In this document: in pieces, positions 14,064 through 27,112 of the stretch
Numbering within the stretch: the first letter of the stretch is position 1
Layout of the letters: each line of letters starts with the position of its first letter
Assembly (NCBI RefSeq): GCF_028830055.1
Contig: NZ_CP101655.1
Span: 5,413,976 to 5,477,975 of the forward strand
Length of the DNA stretch: 64,000 nucleotides
Source of the DNA: Pseudomonas serboccidentalis
GTDB taxonomy: Bacteria; Pseudomonadota; Gammaproteobacteria; Pseudomonadales; Pseudomonadaceae
Reading direction: 5' to 3'
Translations under genes and position numbers: made by a program
The notes under the pieces: model-generated
The model's input: only the letters and a program-made list of their open reading frames with translations
What the model was told of the DNA's origin: nothing
Database searches by the model: none

Positions 14064-15277
14064 GCCTGCGCAATATCATCAAGCCGTACCCGTCGCCGAT
14101 CATCACTGGCCGTGGCATTGACCTCGACTTCCCGATGCTCGCTGGTTGCCTGGCGCTGCTGGGCCTGGGCCTGGTCATGATTGCCTCGGCGTCCACCGAA
14201 GTGGCGGCGGCGCAATCGGGCAGCGCGCTGTACTACATGATTCGCCACCTGATCTATGTGGCGCTGGGCCTGGGTGCCTGCATCGTTACCATGATGATTC
14301 CGATCGCCACCTGGCAGCGTCTGGGCTGGATGATGCTGATCGGCGCATTCGGTCTGCTGGTGATGGTGATCGTCCCCGGGATCGGCCGCGAAGTGAACGG
14401 TTCGATGCGCTGGATCGGTTTCAGCTTCTTCAACGTGCAGCCGTCCGAGATTGCCAAGGTGTTCGTGGTGATCTACCTCGCCGGTTACCTGGTGCGTCGG
14501 CAGAAAGAAGTGCGCGAGAGCTGGATGGGCTTCTTCAAGCCGTTCATCGTGCTGCTGCCGATGGCGGGCCTGTTGCTGATGGAGCCGGACTTCGGTGCCA
14601 CCGTCGTGATGATGGGGGCTGCGGCAGCGATGCTGTTCCTCGGTGGGGTCGGGCTGTTCCGTTTCTCGCTGATGGTGGTGTTGGCGGTCGGGGCCGTGGT
14701 CTTGCTGATTCAGATGCAGCCATACCGGATGGCGCGTCTGACCAACTTTGCTGACCCGTGGGCCGACCAGTTCGGCGCCGGCTATCAGTTGTCGCAAGCG
14801 TTGATTGCCTTCGGTCGCGGTGAGTGGCTGGGCGTTGGCCTGGGCAACAGTGTGCAGAAACAGTTCTACCTGCCTGAAGCGCACACCGACTTCGTGTTCT
14901 CGGTGCTCGCCGAAGAGCTGGGCGCCGTCGGTTCGCTGTGCACCGTGGCGCTGTTCGTCTTCGTGTGTATCCGTGGCATGTACATCGGTCTGTGGGCCGA
15001 GAAGGCCAAGCAGTTCTTCGCGGCCTACGTGGCCTACGGTCTGTCGTTCCTGTGGATCGGCCAGTTCCTGATCAACATCGGGGTGAACGTCGGCCTGCTG
15101 CCGACCAAGGGGCTGACCCTGCCGTTCCTCAGTTATGGCGGCAGTTCCCTGGTGATCTGCTGCGCCTGCCTTGGCTTGTTGCTGAGGATCGAGTGGGAGA
15201 GTCGAACCCACCTGGGCAGTGAAGAGATGGAGTTCCATGAGAGCGACTTCGCCGAGGAGCCGAACCATGGGCGCTAA
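14060..15277 (+). CDS. ftsW: septal peptidoglycan glycosyltransferase FtsW
   Basis: A 405-residue SEDS-family membrane protein with about ten membrane segments. It polymerises lipid II into glycan strands at the septum in complex with FtsI. SEDS signatures are present: NGSMRWIGFSFFNVQPSEIAK, LLMEPDFGATVV, EAHTDFVFSVLAEELG and the C-terminal LTLPFLSYGGSSL. The start overlaps murD by 4 bases and the end overlaps the murG start by 11 bases. Confidence 0.97.
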   Translation: MSLRNIIKPYPSPIITGRGIDLDFPMLAGCLALLGLGLVMIASASTEVAAAQSGSALYYMIRHLIYVALGLGACIVTMMIPIATWQRLGWMMLIGAFGLLVMVIVPGIGREVNGSMRWIGFSFFNVQPSEIAKVFVVIYLAGYLVRRQKEVRESWMGFFKPFIVLLPMAGLLLMEPDFGATVVMMGAAAAMLFLGGVGLFRFSLMVVLAVGAVVLLIQMQPYRMARLTNFADPWADQFGAGYQLSQALIAFGRGEWLGVGLGNSVQKQFYLPEAHTDFVFSVLAEELGAVGSLCTVALFVFVCIRGMYIGLWAEKAKQFFAAYVAYGLSFLWIGQFLINIGVNVGLLPTKGLTLPFLSYGGSSLVICCACLGLLLRIEWESRTHLGSEEMEFHESDFAEEPNHGR

Positions 15278-16329
15278 CGTATTGATCATGGCCGGCGGTA
15301 CCGGCGGCCACGTGTTCCCGGCGCTGTCCTGTGCCCGCGAATTCCAGGCGCGCGGCTACACCGTGCACTGGCTCGGCACGCCACGCGGGATCGAAAACGA
15401 TCTGGTGCCGGCTGCAGGTCTTGAGCTGCACCGCATCAATGCCACGGGGTTGCGTGGCAAGGGCAAGCTGTCGCTGCTCAAGGCACCGTTCATGCTGCTC
15501 AAGTCGGTGTGGCAGGCGCGGGCGGTGATTCGCAAGCTGCGTCCAGTCTGCGTGGTCGGCTTCGGTGGTTATGTGACCGGTCCTGGTGGTATCGCCGCCA
15601 AATTGGCCGGTGTGCCGGTGATCGTTCACGAGCAGAACGCCGTGGCCGGCACCGCCAATCGGTTGCTGGTGCCGTTCGCCGCCCGGGTGTGTGAAGCGTT
15701 CCCCGACACCTTTACTCTGTCGGACACCCGCCGTACCACCGGAAACCCGGTGCGCAGCGAGCTGTTCCTCGAAACATCGCGACCTGCCCTGGCCGGTCGC
15801 AAAGCGCGTTTGCTGATCCTTGGCGGAAGCCTGGGCGCAGAACCGTTGAACAAGTTGCTGCCTGAAGCCCTGGCGCAAGTCCCTGCCGATTTGCGCCCGG
15901 AAGTGTTTCATCAGGCCGGCAAAAACCACGATGAAGTGACTGCAGAGCGCTATCGCGCCGCCGGCGTGGATGCGCAGGTGCAGCCGTTCATCAAAGACAT
16001 GGCCCAGGCCTATGGCTGGGCTGACCTGGTGGTGTGCCGCGCTGGCGCGCTGACCATCAGTGAGCTGGCTGCCGTCGGTCTGCCCTCGATACTGGTGCCT
16101 TTGCCCCACGCGATCGACGATCACCAGACCCGCAACGCCGATTATTTGGCCCGTGAAGGCGCAGCCTTCCTGATGCCGCAAAGAACGACTGGTGCCGCGG
16201 ACCTTGCCGCGCGCCTGACAGAGGTCTTGATGCAACCGCAACGACTCGAAGAAATGGCCCAAGCGGCCCGCCGTCTGGCCAAACCCGATGCCACCCGTAG
16301 CGTGGTCGATACCTGTCTGGAGGTGGCCC

Positions 16330-16337
<8 letters not shown>
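15267..16337 (+). CDS. murG: UDP-GlcNAc:lipid I GlcNAc-transferase MurG
   Basis: A 356-residue GT-B glycosyltransferase on the inner face of the membrane that makes lipid II. The N-terminal glycine-rich loop [13 protein letters not shown] begins at about residue 9, and [40 protein letters not shown] and [14 protein letters not shown] follow. The ATG at 15267 gives the canonical N-terminus; an upstream in-frame ATG at 15219 lies inside ftsW. It overlaps murC by 8 bases. Confidence 0.96.
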
Positions 16338-18761
<2,424 letters not shown>

Positions 18762-18765
18762 GACC

Positions 18766-19632
18766 ATGCAAGGCGCTCAGCTCAGACATCAGCCACCCGC
18801 ACCCGGCCGCAAGCCGGTGCCGCGGGGTGCCAGCCGAATGGTGGCCAAAGAGCCGATGTCTGCGCGCCTGCCGAAAGCCAATTTCGGTTTTCTGAAAAGC
18901 CTGTTCTGGCCGGTGCTGCTGGTGGCGCTGGGGTTCGGTACCTACGAAGGCGCGCAGCGTTTGCTGCCGTACGCCGACCGGCCGATCACCAAGATCGCCG
19001 TGCAGGGCGACCTGAGCTACATCAGCCAGCAAGCGGTGCAGCAGCGAATCGCCCCGTACGTGGCGTCGAGCTTCTTCACCATCGACCTGGCCGGCATGCG
19101 CACCGAGCTTGAGCAAATGCCATGGATCGCCCACGCCGAAGTACGCCGGGTGTGGCCGGACCAGGTGGTGATCCGCCTCGAAGAGCAACTGCCAGTGGCC
19201 CGTTGGGGCGACGAGTCGCTGCTGAACAACCAGGGCCAGGCGTTCACGCCAAAGGAACTGGCGAACTACGAACACCTGCCACAACTGTTCGGCCCTCAAC
19301 GGGCCCAGCAGCAAGTGATGCAGCAATACCAGGTGCTGAGCCAGATGCTCAGGCCGCTGGGCTTCTCGATTGCACGCCTGGAACTGCGTGAACGCGGCAG
19401 CTGGTTCCTGACCACTGGTGCCGGCAGTTCGGGCCCCGGCATCGAGTTGCTGCTGGGACGCGGCAACCTGGTGGAAAAGATGCGCCGCTTCATTGCCATC
19501 TATGACAAGACGCTTAAAGACCAGATTACGAACATTGCGCGCATCGATCTGCGCTACGCCAACGGCCTCGCTGTTGGCTGGCGGGAACCAGTAGCGCCGA
19601 CGACAGCCCAACCCGCTGTCGCAAAGAATTAA
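18766..19632 (+). CDS. ftsQ: cell division protein FtsQ
   Basis: This 288-residue bitopic protein is the hub of FtsQLB. It has a Pro/Arg-rich cytoplasmic tail of about 45 residues, one membrane segment ([19 protein letters not shown]), a POTRA domain starting at [23 protein letters not shown], and a beta domain with [19 protein letters not shown]. It starts at the ATG at 18766, 4 bases after ddlB. An upstream in-frame extension lies inside ddlB and would put a charged segment before the tail. Confidence 0.94.
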   Translation: MQGAQLRHQPPAPGRKPVPRGASRMVAKEPMSARLPKANFGFLKSLFWPVLLVALGFGTYEGAQRLLPYADRPITKIAVQGDLSYISQQAVQQRIAPYVASSFFTIDLAGMRTELEQMPWIAHAEVRRVWPDQVVIRLEEQLPVARWGDESLLNNQGQAFTPKELANYEHLPQLFGPQRAQQQVMQQYQVLSQMLRPLGFSIARLELRERGSWFLTTGAGSSGPGIELLLGRGNLVEKMRRFIAIYDKTLKDQITNIARIDLRYANGLAVGWREPVAPTTAQPAVAKN

Positions 19633-19647
19633 GAAGAGGCAGGACCC

Positions 19648-20907
19648 ATGGCAAACGTGCAAAGCGGCAAAATGATCGTCGGTCTGGATATCGGCACCTC
19701 CAAGGTGGTGGCGCTGGTAGGCGAGGTCGCGGACGACGGCACGCTGGAAATCGTCGGTATCGGTACTCACCCATCCCGCGGCCTGAAGAAGGGCGTGGTG
19801 GTGAACATCGAGTCCACCGTGCAATCGATCCAGCGCGCGATCGAGGAAGCCCAACTGATGGCGGGCTGCCGCATTCACTCGGCGTTCGTCGGCGTGGCCG
19901 GCAATCACATCCGCAGCCTGAACTCCCACGGCATCGTGGCGATTCGTGATCGCGAAGTCAGCTCGGCTGACCTTGAACGTGTACTCGACGCCGCCCAGGC
20001 CGTGGCGATCCCGGCTGACCAGCGCGTGCTGCACACCCTGCCGCAGGATTACGTGATCGATAACCAGGAAGGCGTTCGCGAGCCACTGGGCATGTCTGGC
20101 GTACGTCTGGAAGCCAAGGTTCATGTGGTCACCTGCGCCGTCAACGCTGCACAGAACATTGAAAAATGCGTGCGCCGCTGCGGTCTGGAAATCGACGACA
20201 TCATTCTCGAGCAACTGGCTTCGGCCTACTCGGTGCTGACCGACGACGAAAAAGAACTGGGCGTGTGCCTGGTCGACATCGGCGGCGGCACCACTGACAT
20301 CGCGATCTTCACCGAAGGCGCGATCCGCCACACCGCGGTGATCCCGATTGCCGGTGATCAGGTGACCAACGACATCGCCATGGCGTTGCGCACCCCGACC
20401 CAGTACGCCGAAGAGATCAAGATCCGCTACGCCTGCGCCCTGGCCAAACTGGCCGGTGCCGGCGAAACCATCAAGGTGCCGAGCGTGGGCGACCGTCCAC
20501 CGCGCGAACTGTCGCGTCAGGCCCTGGCCGAAGTGGTCGAGCCGCGTTACGACGAACTGTTCACCCTGATCCAGGCCGAACTGCGTCGCAGCGGCTACGA
20601 AGACCTGATCCCGGCGGGCATTGTCCTGACCGGCGGTACGTCGAAGATGGAAGGCGCCACCGAACTGGCCGAGGAAATCTTCCACATGCCGGTTCGTCTG
20701 GGGGTGCCGCATGGCGTGAAGGGCCTGGATGACGTGGTCCGCAACCCGATTTATTCCACTGGCGTTGGCTTGTTGATGTACGGCCTGCAGAAGCAGTCCG
20801 ACGGGATCTCGTTCTCGGGCATCGGCAGCCGCGACAGCTACAGCAACGATGAGCCACAGGCGCCGTTGCTGGACCGATTGAAGAAGTGGGTTCAAGGCAA
20901 CTTTTAA
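19648..20907 (+). CDS. ftsA: cell division protein FtsA
   Basis: A 419-residue actin-like ATPase that ties FtsZ filaments to the membrane and recruits the divisome. The nucleotide-binding signatures are VGLDIGTSKVVALVGEV near the start, CLVDIGGGTTDIAIF in the middle and IVLTGGTSKMEGA toward the end. The last residues (LLDRLKKWVQGNF) form the amphipathic helix that binds the membrane. It lies 15 bases after ftsQ; AAGAAGAGGCAGGACCC before the ATG carries the ribosome binding site. Confidence 0.97.
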   Translation: MANVQSGKMIVGLDIGTSKVVALVGEVADDGTLEIVGIGTHPSRGLKKGVVVNIESTVQSIQRAIEEAQLMAGCRIHSAFVGVAGNHIRSLNSHGIVAIRDREVSSADLERVLDAAQAVAIPADQRVLHTLPQDYVIDNQEGVREPLGMSGVRLEAKVHVVTCAVNAAQNIEKCVRRCGLEIDDIILEQLASAYSVLTDDEKELGVCLVDIGGGTTDIAIFTEGAIRHTAVIPIAGDQVTNDIAMALRTPTQYAEEIKIRYACALAKLAGAGETIKVPSVGDRPPRELSRQALAEVVEPRYDELFTLIQAELRRSGYEDLIPAGIVLTGGTSKMEGATELAEEIFHMPVRLGVPHGVKGLDDVVRNPIYSTGVGLLMYGLQKQSDGISFSGIGSRDSYSNDEPQAPLLDRLKKWVQGNF

Positions 20908-20908
20908 A

Positions 20909-20948
20909 AGCAGCTCGGAGCTTCAAGCTTCAGGCGGCAAGCAGTAGC
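20909..20948. repeat. short repeat-like stretch in the ftsA-ftsZ gap
   Basis: AGCTCGGAGCTTCAAGCTTC followed by AGGCGGCAAGCAG resembles the degenerate AGCTTCAAGCT/GCAAGC-type intergenic repeat I recall from Pseudomonas genomes. It is the longest unexplained stretch in the 104-bp ftsA-ftsZ spacer. It includes the small palindrome GAAGCTTGAAG-like core around AAGCTT. Confidence 0.4.
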
Positions 20949-21011
20949 AGTAGATGCACCGCAACAAAAATGCAGTAGGCGAAAAAACTAGAGAATGTAA
21001 GGAGAGGGAAA

Positions 21012-22208
21012 ATGTTCGAACTCGTAGACAACATCCCCGCAAGCCCGGTAATCAAAGTTATCGGTGTTGGCGGTGGCGGCGGCAACGCTGTCAACCACAT
21101 GGTCAAGAGCAACATCGAAGGCGTTGAATTCATCTGCGCCAACACTGATGCTCAAGCGCTGAAAAACATCGGCGCGCGGACCATCCTGCAACTGGGCACC
21201 GGCGTGACCAAAGGCCTGGGCGCCGGCGCCAACCCGGAAGTCGGCCGTCAGGCTGCGCTGGAAGATCGCGAGCGCATCGCTGAAGTGCTGGCCGGCACCA
21301 ACATGGTGTTCATCACCACTGGCATGGGCGGCGGTACCGGTACCGGTGCTGCGCCGATCATCGCCGAAGTGGCCAAGGAAATGGGCATCCTGACCGTTGC
21401 GGTCGTGACCCGTCCGTTCCCGTTCGAAGGCCGCAAGCGTATGCAGATCGCCGATGAAGGCATCCGCATGCTCTCCGAAAGCGTCGACTCGTTGATCACC
21501 ATTCCTAACGAGAAGCTGCTGACCATCCTCGGTAAAGACGCCAGCCTGCTGTCGGCTTTCGCCAAGGCTGACGATGTACTGGCCGGTGCCGTGCGCGGTA
21601 TCTCCGACATCATCAAGCGTCCGGGCATGATCAACGTCGACTTCGCCGACGTGCGTACCGTGATGAGCGAAATGGGCATGGCGATGATGGGCACTGGCTG
21701 CGCCAGCGGTCCGAACCGTGCACGTGAAGCCACTGAAGCGGCGATCCGCAACCCGCTGCTGGAAGACGTGAACCTGCAAGGCGCGCGCGGCATCCTGGTG
21801 AACATCACCGCCGGTCCTGACCTGTCTCTGGGTGAGTACTCCGACGTGGGTAGCATCATCGAAGCCTTCGCTTCCGAGCACGCAATGGTCAAGGTCGGTA
21901 CCGTTATCGATCCGGACATGCGCGACGAGCTGCACGTGACTGTGGTTGCCACCGGTCTGGGCGCGAAAATCGAGAAGCCTGTGAAGGTCATCGACAACAC
22001 CGTTCACACCTCCATGGCCGCCGCTCAGGTTCAACAACCGGCCCCTGCGCGTCAGGAAGCACCGGCGGTGAACTACCGTGACCTGGACCGTCCGACCGTC
22101 ATGCGCAACCAGGCTCAGGCCGGTGCTGCGACTGCCGCGAAGATGAACCCGCAGGACGATCTGGACTACCTGGACATCCCGGCATTCCTGCGTCGTCAGG
22201 CCGATTGA
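21012..22208 (+). CDS. ftsZ: cell division protein FtsZ
   Basis: A 398-residue tubulin-like GTPase that forms the Z ring. GVGGGGGNAVNHM lies near the N-terminus; the tubulin signature GMGGGTGTGAAP is at about 104-115, and the synergy-loop region has NVDFADVRTVMSEMG. A variable linker rich in Ala/Gln/Pro precedes the conserved C-terminal peptide DYLDIPAFLRRQAD, which binds FtsA and ZipA. A strong AGGAG stands seven bases before the ATG, in keeping with the high level needed. The 104-bp gap before it breaks the overlap pattern of the cluster and may hold its own promoter. Confidence 0.98.
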   Translation: MFELVDNIPASPVIKVIGVGGGGGNAVNHMVKSNIEGVEFICANTDAQALKNIGARTILQLGTGVTKGLGAGANPEVGRQAALEDRERIAEVLAGTNMVFITTGMGGGTGTGAAPIIAEVAKEMGILTVAVVTRPFPFEGRKRMQIADEGIRMLSESVDSLITIPNEKLLTILGKDASLLSAFAKADDVLAGAVRGISDIIKRPGMINVDFADVRTVMSEMGMAMMGTGCASGPNRAREATEAAIRNPLLEDVNLQGARGILVNITAGPDLSLGEYSDVGSIIEAFASEHAMVKVGTVIDPDMRDELHVTVVATGLGAKIEKPVKVIDNTVHTSMAAAQVQQPAPARQEAPAVNYRDLDRPTVMRNQAQAGAATAAKMNPQDDLDYLDIPAFLRRQAD

Positions 22209-22259
22209 TGGAATGTATCAGGGCTATGACGGTGATTGGTGTTCAGCAAAGGCTCGGTC

Positions 22260-22268
22260 TGCTATTAT
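22260..22268 (+). promoter_or_regulatory. candidate extended -10 promoter of lpxC
   Basis: TGCTATTAT at 22260-22268 is an extended -10 element (TG-N-TATTAT) in the 112-bp ftsZ-lpxC spacer, about 53 bases before the lpxC start. There is no good -35 hexamer, as is common for extended -10 promoters. It would let lpxC be expressed apart from the rest of the cluster. Confidence 0.45.
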
Positions 22269-22284
22269 CGCCAGCCTTTGTTGA

Positions 22285-23232
<948 letters not shown>

Positions 23233-23256
23233 GTAAAAAACCTCTCTAGTTTTTTG

Positions 23257-23284
23257 AAGGCCATCCTCGGATGGCCTTTTTTTA
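23257..23284 (+). terminator. Rho-independent terminator after lpxC
   Basis: AAGGCCAT (23257-23264) and ATGGCCTT (23271-23278) form a perfect 8-bp stem with a CCTCGG loop, followed by a run of T. It closes the dcw transcription unit 25 bases after lpxC. Confidence 0.9.
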
Positions 23285-23300
23285 TGCCCCTGTTAAAAGC

Positions 23301-23379
23301 AAAAGATCACAGCCTTCGGCAGTTCCTACAGGGAAATGTATTCCAAAAGTAGGAGCTGCCGAAGGCTGCGATCTTTTGA
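23301..23379. repeat. paired inverted REP-like element, family A
   Basis: Two roughly 30-base arms in opposite orientation: 23301-23330 and 23350-23379 (TAGGAGCTGCCGAAGGCT...). They are separated by 19 bases. The left arm differs from the right by two substitutions. It sits between the converging lpxC and the diguanylate cyclase gene. The same unit recurs at 33923-34014 and 38727-38796. Confidence 0.85.
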
Positions 23380-23381
23380 TC

Positions 23382-24887
23382 TTACGAACTGACTACGCGA
23401 TTGCGACCACTCTCTTTGGCCTGATACAACGCCTTGTCCGCCGCAAACAGCAGTTGCTCCAGCGACATCTCGACCGCCGCCGTCCAGGTGCTGATGCCGA
23501 TGCTGACGGTCATCGCCACATCCGCGCCCTCGACCCTCGGCATTTGTTCGACCGCCTGGCGAATATGCTCGGCAATCTGCCGAGCGCCGGTGCTGCCGGT
23601 TTCGGCGAGGATCACCGAGAACTCTTCGCCGCCATAGCGGGCGACCAGGTCTGCCGGTCGTCGCACGTTCGCTGTGATCACCTTGGCCAGTTCGCGCAGC
23701 GCCTGATCACCGGCCTGATGCCCATGGCGATCGTTGAAGGCCTTGAAGTGGTCGGCGTCGATCATCATCACCGACAACGGCTGCCCCGAGCGCTGGGCGC
23801 GGAACCATTCGTGGCGCAGCGACTGGTCGAGCATCCGCCGGTTGGCTAAGCCGGTCAGCGCATCGGTGGCGGCCAGTTGCGCCAGTTCGCGTTCGGCGCG
23901 TTGGCGCAAACGCAGTTCGCGGGCGAGCAGCCAGGTCAGCCACAGCAGACCCGAACAGAGCACGCCGGTGGCTCCGCTGATCAACATCGCGGTACGGCGC
24001 CAAGTACCAAACACCTCTTCGCTGGAGAGCGCAACCATCACCGTCAGCGGCAAATTACCGACCCGCGAATAGGTGTAGAGGCGCTGCTGATGGTCCATGC
24101 TCGAGGTGCTGGTGAAACTGCCATTGCCATCCTTGTCTGCGAGGATCCGCACCACGTTGGGCCGGTTGCCGAAGTTCTTGCCGATGGAATCGCTTTGCAG
24201 GTACGGCTTCTGCGCCAACAGGATGCCGTCGCTGTTGATGATGTTCAGTGTGCTGTCTTTGCCGATGTCGAGGCTGTTGAACAGCTGATCGAAATAATCG
24301 AGCTTCATCGACGCCACGGCCACGCCGGCGAATTCGCCGGTGTCCGAGGAGATCCGCCGGCTGAAGCTGATACGCCACTGGTTGGCTTCGTCGCAACTGC
24401 AGCGCGTCTTGAAGGGGCGGCTGATGAACATGCCGGTGTCGCGGTTGAACGCGTGGGCGAGGAAGTATTCGCGGTCGGCGAAGTTGCCCGGTTTGGGTTC
24501 GATCCGCGATGAATCGGCGATCACATCGCCATGCTTGTCGAGCAACAGGATGTCGCCCTTGAAGCGCGCAGCGGTCGAGCGGTCGAACAAGGCCAGATGG
24601 CGGATCTGCGGGCTGACGTCGCGCAAGTCATCGCGCTGCGCGGCGGCGATCAAGCCTTGCAGGGTCAGGTCGTACAACTCGACGGTGCGCAGGACGTCAG
24701 CGTCGATCAACTGCGCGATGGTGGTGGCGCTGCGGGTGGCCGACTCCTGAGCGTTGGCGTGCTCGCGGATCAGCAAAAACGTGACGATGCACAGAATCGC
24801 GATCACCGTCAGCGAACTGCCGCAGATCAGCAGCAATTCGGGACGTCCGGTCTTGCCCGCAGCAGGTGGGGTACGGCTCGCGATCAT
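23382..24887 (-). CDS. membrane-bound diguanylate cyclase (dCACHE-GGDEF)
   Basis: A protein of 501 residues that should make cyclic di-GMP from GTP in response to an extracellular signal. It has a membrane helix near the N-terminus (LLLICGSSLTVIAILCIVTFLLI), a periplasmic sensor region of about 250 residues resembling a double CACHE domain, a second membrane helix (about 300-325), and a C-terminal GGDEF domain. The active site is RYGGEEF. RPAD five residues before it is an intact inhibitory I-site (RxxD). The ATG at 24887 is chosen because further in-frame codons soon run into the repeat at 24946-25044; its ribosome binding site is weak and an ATG at 24944 is possible. The sensed ligand is unknown. 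Confidence 0.9.
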   Translation of the reverse strand: MIASRTPPAAGKTGRPELLLICGSSLTVIAILCIVTFLLIREHANAQESATRSATTIAQLIDADVLRTVELYDLTLQGLIAAAQRDDLRDVSPQIRHLALFDRSTAARFKGDILLLDKHGDVIADSSRIEPKPGNFADREYFLAHAFNRDTGMFISRPFKTRCSCDEANQWRISFSRRISSDTGEFAGVAVASMKLDYFDQLFNSLDIGKDSTLNIINSDGILLAQKPYLQSDSIGKNFGNRPNVVRILADKDGNGSFTSTSSMDHQQRLYTYSRVGNLPLTVMVALSSEEVFGTWRRTAMLISGATGVLCSGLLWLTWLLARELRLRQRAERELAQLAATDALTGLANRRMLDQSLRHEWFRAQRSGQPLSVMMIDADHFKAFNDRHGHQAGDQALRELAKVITANVRRPADLVARYGGEEFSVILAETGSTGARQIAEHIRQAVEQMPRVEGADVAMTVSIGISTWTAAVEMSLEQLLFAADKALYQAKESGRNRVVSS

Positions 24888-24945
24888 GGTGGGGTTGTCG
24901 GTTGGGGAAGTCTTATAAGCGTAGTTGCACAAACACTGAACCATC

Positions 24946-25044
24946 TGTGGCGAGGGAGCTTGCTCCCGCTGGGGCGCCTGGCGGCCCCCGTTTTTGAAGA
25001 GGGGGCTGCTGCGCAGTCCAGCGGGAGCAAGCTCCCTCGCCACA
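24946..25044. repeat. paired inverted repeat, family B
   Basis: Arms of 25 bases, 24946-24970 (TGTGGCGAGGGAGCTTGCTC then CCGCT) and its exact reverse complement at 25020-25044, flank a GC-rich centre. It occupies the gap between the diguanylate cyclase and the oprD-type gene. Similar units lie at 26952-27083 and 40325-40424. Confidence 0.85.
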
Positions 25045-25079
25045 GGTTCTGTGCCAGTCGCGACTGACTTTGGTGGATC

Positions 25080-26396
25080 TTAGAAGACGTTGATCGGGTA
25101 GTCGACAATTACACGGTATTCATCTGTGTCGGTGTCGATCGCGCCGTAGCCGTTGCCGCCACGGTTGGTCGCCCACTGCAGGCGTACTGCGAGATCTTTC
25201 GCCTGACCGCTCTGCACCACGTATTTCAAGTCGATGTCGCGCTCCCAGTGCTTGGCGTTGCGACCGTCGGCGCTATACCACGAAGCATAGCCCTTACTGT
25301 CCGGATCGACCTTGGTCAGGTCCACGGTGCCGCGCGAATAAGAGACCGCCGAGGTCAGGCCCGGCAGGCCGAGACCGGCGAAGTCGTAGGCGTACTTGAG
25401 CTTCCACGAACGCTCGTTCGGGCCGTTGAAGTCCGAGTACTGCTGGGAGTTGTCGAGGTAAACGCTGTCGCCCTGGCTGATGTAGTCGAACGGCGTGTTG
25501 CCGTTGACCCGCTGATACGCAGCAGTAACGCTGTGGCTGCCGATGCCGACGGTGAAGTGCAGACTGTAGGTGTTGTTGTCGATGTCGCCCAGCAGCGCGT
25601 CACCGGTGTCTTGCGTGTGATAGAAGTGCAGGCCCGGGTTGAGGCTGACCAGATCGCTCAACTGCCACGTGTAGTCGAGGTCGTAGTAGTACTGGTTCCA
25701 GATGTCCTTCAGCTCGGCGGCGTACAGGTTGCTGGTCAGGCCTTCGACGCCACTCCAGGAAACCCCGGCCCAGTTCAGGTGGCGGCTTTCGTCGCCGTCG
25801 GCGAGTTTGCCGTACGAGGTGCCGATGCGCTGGCGACCGCTCTGGTTGTAAGGCTTGGTGAAGCTGGCCTGGCCACCTTCGAACATCCAGCCGTCGAAGC
25901 TGTGGTTGGTCAGGCTGACGCCACGAAAGGTCTGCGGCAGCATGCGGCTGTCACCGCCGGCAATCACCGGGTTGGTCAGGAACAGGTCGCCAGCCTTCAG
26001 TTCAGTATCAAACGCACGCATTTTCAGCGTGCCGCCGGCGGTCGAGAACGCGCCCGGGGCTTTGCCGTTGCCATCGCTGATCGGCAGGATGCTCGAACCA
26101 TCGGTACCGCCACCGCCGTCGAGTTTCAGCCCGAGCATGGCGTGGGCATCGATGCCGAAACCGACCGTGCCTTCGGTGTAACCCGACTTGAAGATCCCGA
26201 GAAACCCCTGGCCCCACTCGATGTTGTCGTCCGTCTGCTGCAGACGGTTGCGATTCATGTAGTAGTTGCGAGCGTTGAGGTTGAGGCTCGAGCCTTCGAC
26301 GAAACCTTCCCTGGCGGTTTCGTCGGCATGGGCGGTGGGGGCAATCGTTGCGGCAATTGCAATGAACAGCGGGGTGAAGCTGACTGGGTAACGCAC
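25080..26396 (-). CDS. OprD-family outer-membrane porin
   Basis: A substrate-specific porin of 438 residues. It has a signal peptide ([18 protein letters not shown]), then the OprD N-terminus [20 protein letters not shown], alternating strands rich in Trp/Tyr/Asp, and a terminal strand ending in phenylalanine (VDYPINVF), typical of BAM substrates. OprD-type channels carry basic amino acids, carboxylates or small peptides; the substrate here cannot be read from sequence. I choose GTG at 26396 because AGGAG at 26408-26412 stands 11 bases upstream; the TTG at 26420 would put that site inside the coding region and add eight residues before the signal peptide. Confidence 0.9.
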   Translation of the reverse strand: MRYPVSFTPLFIAIAATIAPTAHADETAREGFVEGSSLNLNARNYYMNRNRLQQTDDNIEWGQGFLGIFKSGYTEGTVGFGIDAHAMLGLKLDGGGGTDGSSILPISDGNGKAPGAFSTAGGTLKMRAFDTELKAGDLFLTNPVIAGGDSRMLPQTFRGVSLTNHSFDGWMFEGGQASFTKPYNQSGRQRIGTSYGKLADGDESRHLNWAGVSWSGVEGLTSNLYAAELKDIWNQYYYDLDYTWQLSDLVSLNPGLHFYHTQDTGDALLGDIDNNTYSLHFTVGIGSHSVTAAYQRVNGNTPFDYISQGDSVYLDNSQQYSDFNGPNERSWKLKYAYDFAGLGLPGLTSAVSYSRGTVDLTKVDPDSKGYASWYSADGRNAKHWERDIDLKYVVQSGQAKDLAVRLQWATNRGGNGYGAIDTDTDEYRVIVDYPINVF

Positions 26397-26494
26397 TTGC
26401 GATGGAGCTCCTTGGGTCAACTGACACTCAATGTCTTGAGGGGCGGGATATTTCTTGTTGTTACAGACGAACCAAACGGCTTTCAGACCACAAC

Positions 26495-26524
26495 GAAAAA
26501 AAGGCCGCTGAAAGACAGCGGCCT
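26495..26524 (-). terminator. terminator of the small exported-protein gene
   Basis: AGGCCGCTG (26502-26510) and CAGCGGCCT (26516-26524) form a 9-bp stem with a 5-base loop. The run of A before it gives a T tract on the minus strand, so it ends transcription of the 26593-26814 gene. Confidence 0.85.
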
Positions 26525-26592
26525 GGAAGGACGACGGTTGAACGGGAAGAGCCGAACCACCGCGTCGAGGGAAATTTTTCGTGGTGCGCGAC

Positions 26593-26814
26593 TCAGCTGT
26601 CTTTCTCAGACGCTTGAGCTTGGGAAGTGGCGGCCTGTGGGGCTTGCGAGGCGTCTTGCGACTCGGCCATCACGTCTGCCTGAGACTGTTCGAATGCGTG
26701 AGCGCGAGCGGCATTGTGCGCTACGAACGACTGCGATTCTTCAGCCATCGCCATCGGCGACAGGAACAATGAGGACAAAACGAAAGCGCTGGCAATACCC
26801 ATACTGTTGGACAT
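26593..26814 (-). CDS. small exported Ala/Gln/Ser-rich protein, unknown function
   Basis: A 73-residue protein with a clear Sec signal peptide ([20 protein letters not shown], cleavage after AMA). The mature part of about 48 residues is rich in Ala, Gln, Ser and acidic residues, without cysteine, and is probably disordered. The ATG at 26814 has AAGG eight bases upstream and the gene has its own terminator, so it is a real monocistronic gene. I do not recognise a family with a known function. Confidence 0.75.
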   Translation of the reverse strand: MSNSMGIASAFVLSSLFLSPMAMAEESQSFVAHNAARAHAFEQSQADVMAESQDASQAPQAATSQAQASEKDS

Positions 26815-26951
26815 CTTGAAAACCTTCTTGCTTGGCAAGTGCTGTTTGGTGCGGGCAAAGATAAGGTTGCCGGGCGCCGGGAAACAGCATGATTTTCATA
26901 AATGACTGTTACAGCAGAAGCAAAGATAAAGTGCCGAAGCGTACAGAACTC

Positions 26952-27083
26952 TGTGGCGAGGGGGCTTGCCCCCGTTGGGATGCGAAGCCGCCCCAAAACC
27001 TCAAACGCGATTCACTTGAGTAATCGGGGAAATCGGATTCTACGACGGCTTCGCCATCGAACGGGGCAAGCCCCCTCGCCACA
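26952..27083. repeat. paired inverted repeat, family B (G-rich variant)
   Basis: TGTGGCGAGGGGGCTTGCCC at 26952 and the complementary arm ending at 27083 flank about 80 bases that include a second weak inverted pair. It is a variant of the family B element in which the central AGCTTGCT reads GGCTTGCC. It lies between the small exported protein and the sensor kinase end. Confidence 0.8.
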
Positions 27084-27112
27084 ACGTCTGGCTGTCACTG
27101 GAACATACACCG

